Below are positions 7,101 to 10,922 of a stretch of DNA of 10,922 nt, piece by piece. Source of the DNA: Candidatus Omnitrophota bacterium (GTDB lineage: Bacteria; Omnitrophota; Gorgyraeia; Tantalellales; Tantalellaceae); the NCBI GenBank assembly GCA_030631915.1, contig DAOVKF010000043.1, positions 1 through 10,922 on the forward strand. Direction: 5' to 3'. Every line of letters starts with the position of its first letter. Position 1 is the first letter of the stretch. The translations under genes were made by a program, and so were the position numbers. The notes under the pieces were generated by a model. The model searched no databases and was not told where the DNA came from. It worked only from the letters and a program-made list of their open reading frames with translations.

Positions 7101-7674
7101 CGGGAGGCGGGACCAGAACCTGATAATAGGCCTTGAGACAGACTGGATCCCGGGGTATGAGCGGGGCGGGATGCAGCACAGCGCGATAAATCCGCTTATC
7201 AGGGAGATAGAATCCCTTGGCGACACATTGAGATCCATGGGCCTGGATAATGTGCGGGTGGTGCACACCGGGAGTAATGAACTGGCTGATGAGCTTGTTA
7301 AAGAAGCCGAGGAGACATCCACTGAACTTTCGAACGTGGTGGTACTGGCGTCGAATAATACGATAAACTCTGAAAGATTTGACAGGTTGAGAAGCACAAG
7401 GCAGGAGAAAAGGGCGTTCCTGGCAGGTATAGATACCAGAGAGCTGGATAAGGCAGGATCATCGGACTCACGGGTCAATATCATACACATGATCGAGATG
7501 ATATCTATTACGCTGGAACTGGCAATGGGAAAAGCAGCGCCGGATCTTCCGTTTATAGCACGGTACGACAGGGAGCTGAGGATAGTGATATTCCTGCCAG
7601 AGGCAGAACCGCTGAAGTATGAAGAGCTGAAACAGCTTTACAGGATGAGAAAACTGGCCCTCCAGGCCGCGTAA
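1186..7674 (+). CDS. Giant exported HEAT-repeat protein with duplicated membrane modules (2162 aa)
   Basis: An in-frame TGA at 1162-1164 and no earlier ATG fix the start at 1186; the Shine-Dalgarno is weak (AGAAAGA at most). Residues 1-26 are a clear Sec signal (MRRHFLLK, a hydrophobic core, cleavage after SWA). Residues 27-165 form an unrecognised N-terminal domain. A six-repeat HEAT block (173-360) leads through an INDPxSVWP linker to a domain marked TCDFKKLE. A membrane module with HESFESH (602-608) follows. An 18-repeat HEAT block (700-1265) leads to second copies of linker, CDFK-type domain and membrane module (HESFKSH at 1528), then two more hydrophobic segments (about 1567-1640). A third CDFK domain, an acidic Pro-rich linker and the C-terminal domain shared with the upstream gene close it. 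Two stops in tandem (TAA TAG) end it. HEAT arrays usually bind proteins, so an envelope scaffold is my inference. No enzyme activity is shown. Confidence 0.93.
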   Translation: MRRHFLLKIISILVVISFITLDISWAYPPAPFGDHTLAAQSMFQQEMMAGHSQRFQRSMFSDANMLGSVLSISGYLLGDPEESIKPLPLEHLESVMRNELGTALTGIGVSKVMLKDGVVLIPCVKAGRKYIIQIALKNSLSAKDLAGHGWGISDRFAVKILPEDYKEPAPARSVSELLEELSDKDHPGIREAAAKALGELGDKEALRPLLEKLSDKDLRVHTAAAKALGELGDKRAVEPLLEELSGWYPDICRTAETALGKIGVTEKQLADGYMRALSSVHDNAWANAARCLGELGYKEAVEPLLEGLSDRRPSIRRAAAEALGELGDKRAVKPLLERLSDEDLGIYEAAASALVKINDPGSVWPYLEQWISYYILMQAEGRGSISSGKSLLITGIADSFNPLSELKIRTGKPERVANSIDEVCKILEQVIRTRLYPAGLDMTANKPTEFDVTCDFKKLEHFIREEVAQQGQNETGEPPHAFKAVSGFRASLLAGGISIASAAIGAVEYLAQGDVTGITVAAVLVGSYFTWAAARYFLVGSAAYKAVESYYSQNPDPENYPETDGMPRPEQVRRREIAESDGYRHPAFKDLSFKAQRLVALHESFESHFWGMAAMAPVVSTLLLTGCAEITGPKGGAIAAFIVNHPFLFGGLILSVITAAVIRSRYFRMSLYLSWLRRPHDLVTSRQGAWRLKGLGDRRAVGPLVEELSSKVWYIRVSAAEILEELGDKRAIEPLMELSNDPSWAVYDAAGRALDRLGVAKTRMIDWHLAALSSENRLVRGDAAETLKRSGVTRSQLVDGYIKALSCPDKGGREEAVRALEELGDNRAVEPLLEKLPYFDASGLRIVLKALGKLTRGRVFEAVSTRLLAGKNTLCEAAARALGQLGDKRAVGPLIIISLDEERSVREAAVEALGKLGDKRAVGPLLKMLSDGFSRITVRALEELGVSRTRMAGAYDEFITALLSGDPPDRRIAAEILGELGDKRAIGPLLEKLSDEEKPVRRAAAESLKKLGAAETQMPDGYIKALSSSDETVCMEAAEALGRLGAKRAVGPLIERLLIRRKGDSRAVVEALGWLGAKRAVGPLLNKLSDPDPGVRQAVVEALGEFGDKRAVEPLLEKLSDLDPGVRRAAAESLKRSGADKTQMVDGYIKALSSSNKFVCMEAVQALGRLGDERAFEPLVGRLLDWHHGVSGAAAEALGKLGNMWAVEPLLWRLSDRDPGVRAAVAEALGKLGDKRAVEPLLGKLSDRSPAVYRAAARALKRINDPASVWPHVKDWIDYYITEASGTAMVDSGRRRNIEAIASVFGSLSRVRISTQNGERVADHVSEINSILEQVITVNSYSGKRYMEEKEQGMGADKRVIISAETPEPMDSSAGFAVICDLKELKRLIQERLGKQHPGKGNEPPHAFKAVSGYRASFLTGGMSIAGAAMGAVEYVAQGDVTGITAAAVLVGAYFAWAAARYFLVGSAAYKAVESYYSQNPDPENYPETDGMPRPEQMRRMGIAESDGYRHPAFEDFPFKAQRLIAFHESFKSHFWGMAAMAPLVYLLSARVDKFAASIKRVPKSYFASVFGWFSGAAAGGVVLWLVFDYLIYYRDISGDDDSELFIMAVAPILGSSAGAFVLGSVLGVRAVRLVLRLCAPVERFARKYRAADEEAKTGRQYKASLYPKAYDKAVSGNPSDIRALVSLLYRDASLRTRLADALGPMGEENFLLNYYLAGYLVERLEQNPEAEVLSQLKKREYKRLGGVLSGLMRETGLNIAHITEVLDQAIGVEYYPSHVRGEERALESSYVTIPGRLVISCDFKRLERIEQIIKEELEKQDQDESNGSPYASEAASDPGAPLPEEAVPDPETVTPVEVTQLFEIVEAAINNRRTRLVNAGNELIVYLIEEGAVSSGTPAINRENSTAEIKSRMERVLAAVDELRGPSDEEGTGETDLPDNVISAAADLRENMDILETDSVTAALITLARSAGRRDQNLIIGLETDWIPGYERGGMQHSAINPLIREIESLGDTLRSMGLDNVRVVHTGSNELADELVKEAEETSTELSNVVVLASNNTINSERFDRLRSTRQEKRAFLAGIDTRELDKAGSSDSRVNIIHMIEMISITLELAMGKAAPDLPFIARYDRELRIVIFLPEAEPLKYEELKQLYRMRKLALQAA
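1702..2265 (+). repeat. HEAT-like repeat block 1 (six units of ~31 residues)
   Basis: Six tandem units follow the pattern AVxPLLExLSDxDxxxRxAAAxALGELGDKR, the look of PBS-lyase or E-Z type HEAT repeats. Units are 31-32 residues (93-96 nt). The third ends LGKIGVTEK and leads into a variant fourth unit with LADGYMRALSS. The block ends in a cap unit ALVKINDP. Because the units are also similar in DNA sequence, recent duplication or gene conversion is likely. Confidence 0.88.
2398..2622 (+). repeat. 'CDFK' domain, copy 1 of 3
   Basis: The segment contains ERVANSIDEVCKILEQVI and then TCDFKKLEHFIREE. The same two motifs recur twice more in this protein (near 5110-5400 and 6412-6690). The family is unknown to me. 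It always follows an end-of-HEAT cap (INDP or LGPMGEEN) and contains no obvious catalytic signature. Confidence 0.6.
2614..3042 (+). repeat. Duplicated membrane module, copy A (143 aa)
   Basis: It aligns without gaps to 5392-5820, offset exactly 2778 nt. By hand count 123 of 143 residues are identical. It holds two hydrophobic stretches (about residues 491-511 and 513-539), a hydrophilic segment with SYYSQNPDPENYPETDG, and HESFESH (602-608) just before another hydrophobic stretch. The layout of two membrane segments, a loop and a His-Glu motif beside a third segment recalls M48/HtpX-like membrane proteases. However, the spacing is HExxxxH, not HEXXH, so activity is doubtful. Confidence 0.85.
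3283..4980 (+). repeat. HEAT-like repeat block 2 (about 18 units)
   Basis: About 18 tandem units of mostly 31-32 residues are present (residues 700-1265). Most are AVxPLLxKLSDxDPGVRxAAxEALGxLGDKR. Some are a second type with QMxDGYIKALSS, always placed after a unit ending in LG or SG followed by a short Ala/Val/Thr/Lys-rich segment. The block ends with the same ALKRINDP cap as block 1. Units in the middle (about 3690-4080) are the most degenerate, while those from 4138 on are the most regular. Confidence 0.9.
4138..4893 (+). repeat. Tandem duplication of a four-HEAT supermodule (2 x 378 nt)
   Basis: Bases 4138-4515 and 4516-4893 each encode four HEAT units in the same order (standard, QMxDGYIKALSSS type, LL-type, PDPGVR/RDPGVR type), 126 residues each. 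The length is identical, and the next unit (4894) again starts with AVEPLL. This points to duplication of a four-unit block rather than of single repeats. Confidence 0.75.
5110..5400 (+). repeat. 'CDFK' domain, copy 2 of 3
   Basis: ERVADHVSEINSILEQVI and later ICDLKELKRLIQER match copy 1. About 22 extra residues, rich in Lys, Glu and Met, sit between the two motifs. It lies between HEAT block 2 with its INDPASVWP linker and membrane module B, the same order as in copy 1. Confidence 0.6.
5392..5820 (+). repeat. Duplicated membrane module, copy B (143 aa)
   Basis: It is the gapless partner of 2614-3042, about 86% identical in protein by hand count and with long identical DNA runs around 5555-5665. 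HESFKSH is at residues 1528-1534. After it the two copies diverge: copy B continues into residues around 1567-1640, with two strongly hydrophobic segments separated by an acidic loop (GDDDSE). Confidence 0.85.
6412..6690 (+). repeat. 'CDFK' domain, copy 3 of 3 (without membrane module)
   Basis: ITEVLDQAI and ISCDFKRLERIEQIIKEE match the motifs of copies 1 and 2, and the segment is preceded by LADALGPMGEEN, which looks like a decayed HEAT cap. The text after it, SPYASEAASDPG, lines up with PPHAFKAVSG of the other copies and then changes into an acidic, Pro-rich linker, so the membrane module is missing here. Confidence 0.55.
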
Positions 7675-7678
7675 TAGT

Positions 7679-7718
7679 TGATTTTGGTGAAATCACAAAA
7701 AGCAAGCTTTCTATTTTT
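7679..7718 (+). terminator. Possible weak intrinsic terminator after the giant gene
   Basis: TGATTT (7679-7684) and AAATCA (7690-7695) form a 6-bp AT-rich stem with a 5-base loop five bases after the stop codon. A second small stem (AAAG/CTTT, 7699-7710) is followed by five T (7714-7718). Both stems are weak, so termination is only possible, not shown. Confidence 0.25.
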
Positions 7719-7792
7719 AAGCAGCCGTTAATGGAGAAATTGAGATTATTTTTCGATAGTATTAAGATATAAAAAAGTTGGAAATATTAGTA

Positions 7793-7821
7793 TTGACATA
7801 GTTTATCTGATGGGGTATAAT
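7793..7821 (+). promoter_or_regulatory. Consensus sigma70-type promoter of the third gene
   Basis: TTGACA (7793-7798) and TATAAT (7816-7821) are both perfect matches, with the ideal 17-bp spacer. They lie in an AT-rich gap upstream of a + strand gene. Transcription would start near 7828, leaving an A-rich leader of about 125 nt. I saw no clear operator palindrome or riboswitch fold. Confidence 0.85.
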
Positions 7822-7940
7822 TGAAGTAACTCATAAACCGAATGAAAAGTAAGAAAGAGACAAGATTTTGCAGTAACAGATAATGGGAGAAAAAAAAGGT
7901 AACACAAATGTTTAATGATAAAACTAAAACACTAAAAATA

Positions 7941-7946
7941 AAGGAG
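7941..7946 (+). promoter_or_regulatory. Shine-Dalgarno of the third gene
   Basis: AAGGAG ends six bases before the ATG at 7953. It favours this start over an in-frame ATG at 7908, which has only a weak AAGGT in front and would add 15 charged residues ahead of the signal peptide. Confidence 0.8.
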
Positions 7947-7952
7947 AGAACA

Positions 7953-10922
7953 ATGACAAGCAGTGCGATCAAAAAATCTATTTTCTTTAGATCAATTAGC
8001 CTTTTTCTGGCCTTAACTTTTTCGTTTTATAACGTAAGTTTTGCCGCAACTGACAATGATGTTGGCGGTCCAGGAAAGAATGAGTTTGTGAATTCTGCAT
8101 TAGCTGTGGATGACATCGGGGTCGCTATTGATTGCGGAACCCTGAAATCAAAATATCGCGGCACTACTGATAAGACGATAATCCACATACAGGACGCTCA
8201 TTGCAATTATGAGGCACAGCAGAATATCAATAGTATCCTGGAACAGGTGGTCAAAGAGTGCGGTGTGGATATGGTTTCTGTCGAGGGCGCCAAAGGCATT
8301 GTCGACACCTCATGGTTCAGGGCATTCCCCGACGCCGGGATACGCAAGGAAGTCGCGACGTATTTCATGAAAAAAGGCGAAATAACAGGAGCGGAATTTT
8401 TCTCCATTAATTCGGATTATAACGGAACGATATTCGGCGCGGAGAACAAAGAGGATTATGTCAGGAACCTGCAGGCCTTCACAAAGACCTATCCATACAA
8501 GGATTCAGTCGAAAAGTTCTTTCTTGATACCAGGACGGTTATCAACCGGTTGAAAGCGATCGTTTACCCGCCTAAATTAAAAGAGCTGGACATCAAGATC
8601 AGGTCGTTCAAAGCCAAGGAGATCGAGCTCAGCGATTTTGCCGCTTATCTGAACAAATGCCTTGTGAAAGACCGCGTTTCGCCGGGTGATTCCCCTAATT
8701 TCAAGAAGCTTGTCAATACGCTGGAATACGAAAGAAAGATAGATTTTGACACAGTCGATCAGGAACGAAGCCAGTACATAGACCTCCTCGGCAAAAAGAT
8801 GTCAAAAGAGGAGATGACGGAACTTGTCACTTACAGTATAAGGTTCAAGAAAGGCCACATTAAGGCGGTCGAGTTCTATTCCTATATAAGGGGTAAAGCG
8901 AAGCAGCACGATATCCCGATCTATGATAACTTCCCGAACCTCTTTTATTACTACATTTACACAAAACTGTATGACGGGATCGATAACGAAGCGCTGTTCA
9001 AAGAGATGGATAAGATAGAAACAGGGCTGAAACAAAGATTGTTCACCGACGATGACCAGAGAAAACTGGACAAATATTCAAGGCTGATCGACATGTATGT
9101 AAACCTTGTCAACATTGAACTCACCAACGATGATTATGACCTTTTCAAACAGTATAGTTCGGACGTTTCCCTGGATGAGATCATGGGTTTTGTCGAAAGG
9201 TTATGCGGGAGATATAACCTTAACTACCGCGTGGGAAGGGTCCCTGTCCAGATAAGCGAAAATATCCCGAATATGGTCGAATTCTACGAGGTGGCCATGA
9301 AAAGGGATAAAGCGCTCATAGACAATACTCTGCTGGAGATGGACAGAACGGGCAGGAAAGCGAGCGTTCTTATAACCGGTGGGTTCCACACCAGAGGCAT
9401 AAAGAACATACTGGAGCAAAAAGGCGTTTCATATGTGGTGGTCATGCCCAGGATCACCAAGGACGTGGCGACCCCCTATATACAGGTACTGACCAATCAG
9501 AGGACCTCCCTGGAAGACATACTTACCGAGAATGTCCTGCCGGGTGTGGCCGCAAAGATGTCACGCGGGAAAGTGACCCGGCCCGGGAGGAAAATGCTGG
9601 CTCCGCTGGCAAGGTTCGGCTTTTTGAGCGACCGTTACATCAAAAACCCGCGGGCCCTGAAAGAATTATCCGACATGATAGGCGCGATCGAAGGAGGAAT
9701 GACCGTATTTGAGACTGGGAAGAGGACGGTTGAAACGGCGATCACGGCGCTTATTGACAGGGAAGTCACTAAATGGGAAAGCATGCCTGAATGGGGAGAT
9801 GCCAGGAAAAAGAGAGACAGTCTTATTACGGCTTTTATCAATGTGTGGGAAACAGCCATGGAAAAACAGGGCGCTGAATTACCCGCTGCCATAAAAAGCC
9901 TTATCGCGGACGCGCTTAAAGCCAGGATCGGAAGCGTGGGAGCGAACGCGGCGGAGATCCGCGCGAGAGATCCTCTGGCAGTAGAACAATACACGCTGTA
10001 TGACCGGATCATAAGGGAAAGTTTTGAGGAAAATGAAAAGCTTCCCGCGGGTGAGAAGATCATAGAGAGCGTCGTGATCAATGGTACAGTTGTCCAGATA
10101 CACAAAGGTTTCGAAGAAAGGATAGCCGCGTATAACGACATGGCCCTGCAGGAGGGCCTGCCGACCGTTCCTTTCGCCCGTGTCCATCCGAGCACGTATC
10201 TCGGCCCGAAGGGCCAGATGCATGTCAGTGAACATATATGGGAGAGCCTTAATCCCGGCGAACGGAAGAGATTGGTAAGTCACGAGAAGGTGCATATTGA
10301 TATCTGGACAGGAAAAGAAGGGGACGTGCTGGAATTATGGGATGTCTATAACAAGTATTGTGAGGAAAGAGGGATCGAGGTCGATGAGGAAGATTTTGTG
10401 GACAGGATCCGCATGTGGGCGTTCAGACTGGGCATGCAAAGAGGAGATATGCCGGAGAGCAACACCCTGGATATCCGGGAGCGTATGGCGCATGTCCAGG
10501 GACAGAGGATCCAGGAAAATGCCTATGAAGCGCTGAGAATGCACGCAAAGGTGGATGAGGACGCTTTGAGAGTAGCCCTGGAGGAAGCGTATGTTATGGC
10601 GGATGAATACGGATACGAACGCTCGCTTTTAACTATTCTTGATATGTTCGAAGGGGAACTGGACAGAGACAGGAAAGAGATCGCGAGAAAAGTATTCTCA
10701 AGAATCGCGCAGTTCCTGCCGTTATGGGCGCGGCCGGATCTGATCGGTGAGGCATCCAAGATGGTCCGGTTGCTTTTAGCGGAATGGTATGAGGCATCGC
10801 CGGCGAACGAGGGGATCGCGGAATCGGATGTGGTGACCGTTATCATGTGCGGCGGCAGCGGTGAAAGACTGCACCCCTTGAGCACTACCAGAGACCCCAA
10901 ACAGAAGACCAGGATAATCGAC
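7953..10922 (+). CDS. Exported multidomain protein: ChaN/TraB-like domain, HEXXH motif, nucleotidyltransferase start (3' end outside window)
   Basis: I translated 990 codons from 7953 to the window end without a stop. Residues 1-31 are a Sec signal (KK, hydrophobic core, VSFA). Residues 74-500 resemble the ChaN/TraB/Tiki superfamily: IIHIQDAHCNYEAQ (76-89), VSVEG (108-112) and, at the end, LITGGFHTRGI (473-483), the His/Glu motifs expected near start and end of that fold. Residues 510-700 are mostly helical. Around 740-790 there is a zincin-like segment, LNPGERKRLVSHEKVHID, with HEKVH at 777-781. A helical stretch follows. At 963-984, VIMCGGSGERLHPLS then PKQ matches the nucleotide-binding loop of mannose-1-phosphate guanylyltransferase-type enzymes; the rest is cut off. 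The promoter and Shine-Dalgarno upstream suggest its own transcript. The ORF assignment is firm, the domain calls moderate, and the function of the whole protein is unknown. Confidence 0.88.
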   Translation, partial: MTSSAIKKSIFFRSISLFLALTFSFYNVSFAATDNDVGGPGKNEFVNSALAVDDIGVAIDCGTLKSKYRGTTDKTIIHIQDAHCNYEAQQNINSILEQVVKECGVDMVSVEGAKGIVDTSWFRAFPDAGIRKEVATYFMKKGEITGAEFFSINSDYNGTIFGAENKEDYVRNLQAFTKTYPYKDSVEKFFLDTRTVINRLKAIVYPPKLKELDIKIRSFKAKEIELSDFAAYLNKCLVKDRVSPGDSPNFKKLVNTLEYERKIDFDTVDQERSQYIDLLGKKMSKEEMTELVTYSIRFKKGHIKAVEFYSYIRGKAKQHDIPIYDNFPNLFYYYIYTKLYDGIDNEALFKEMDKIETGLKQRLFTDDDQRKLDKYSRLIDMYVNLVNIELTNDDYDLFKQYSSDVSLDEIMGFVERLCGRYNLNYRVGRVPVQISENIPNMVEFYEVAMKRDKALIDNTLLEMDRTGRKASVLITGGFHTRGIKNILEQKGVSYVVVMPRITKDVATPYIQVLTNQRTSLEDILTENVLPGVAAKMSRGKVTRPGRKMLAPLARFGFLSDRYIKNPRALKELSDMIGAIEGGMTVFETGKRTVETAITALIDREVTKWESMPEWGDARKKRDSLITAFINVWETAMEKQGAELPAAIKSLIADALKARIGSVGANAAEIRARDPLAVEQYTLYDRIIRESFEENEKLPAGEKIIESVVINGTVVQIHKGFEERIAAYNDMALQEGLPTVPFARVHPSTYLGPKGQMHVSEHIWESLNPGERKRLVSHEKVHIDIWTGKEGDVLELWDVYNKYCEERGIEVDEEDFVDRIRMWAFRLGMQRGDMPESNTLDIRERMAHVQGQRIQENAYEALRMHAKVDEDALRVALEEAYVMADEYGYERSLLTILDMFEGELDRDRKEIARKVFSRIAQFLPLWARPDLIGEASKMVRLLLAEWYEASPANEGIAESDVVTVIMCGGSGERLHPLSTTRDPKQKTRIID

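Noticed and set aside
6843..7490. 215-codon open frame on the minus strand
   Set aside because: It is antisense to the C-terminal region of the giant gene, with a Ser-rich composition typical of a shadow frame.
7828..7952. Possible riboswitch in the leader of the third gene
   Set aside because: The leader is A-rich and I found no stable paired stems or known conserved aptamer core.
9635..10295. Overlapping minus-strand frames of 186 and 138 codons
   Set aside because: Both are antisense to the continuous 990-codon frame with recognisable HEKVH and nucleotidyltransferase motifs, and show no domain of their own.

Overview
The window looks like a piece of an uncultured bacterial genome of the Omnitrophota (former OP3) type. 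This assignment is an inference from protein style: very large exported proteins, a Sec signal ending in a 'SWA' or 'SFA' box, long HEAT-repeat arrays, and internal duplications. No rRNA or other marker gene is present to confirm it. All three protein-coding genes are on the + strand, and every long minus-strand ORF overlaps one of them and looks like a shadow.

Layout. (1) Bases 1-1022 hold the 3' end of a protein that starts before the window; its last ~160 residues resemble the C-terminus of the next gene product. (2) Bases 1023-1185 form a short intergenic region packed with three consecutive hairpins. (3) Bases 1186-7674 encode a 2162-residue protein with a signal peptide. It is built by internal duplication: two copies of [HEAT array - linker - 'CDFK' domain - membrane module with HESFxSH], a third lone CDFK domain, and the shared C-terminal domain. 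(4) Bases 7675-7952 are an AT-rich gap with a perfect sigma70-type promoter (TTGACA, 17 bp, TATAAT), an A-rich leader of about 125 nt and a good Shine-Dalgarno. (5) From 7953 an open frame of at least 990 codons runs off the window end. It has a signal peptide, a domain resembling the ChaN/TraB/Tiki superfamily, an HEXXH zincin-like motif, and at the edge the start of a sugar-1-phosphate nucleotidyltransferase.

How the genes may work together. Genes 1 and 2 share a C-terminal domain and may be paralogous envelope or surface proteins. Gene 2 looks like a membrane-anchored scaffold, because HEAT arrays usually mediate protein binding. Gene 3 has its own promoter and appears to be a separate giant multidomain protein. 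No function can be assigned with confidence to genes 1 or 2. No tRNA, rRNA, CRISPR array, insertion sequence or attachment site was seen.
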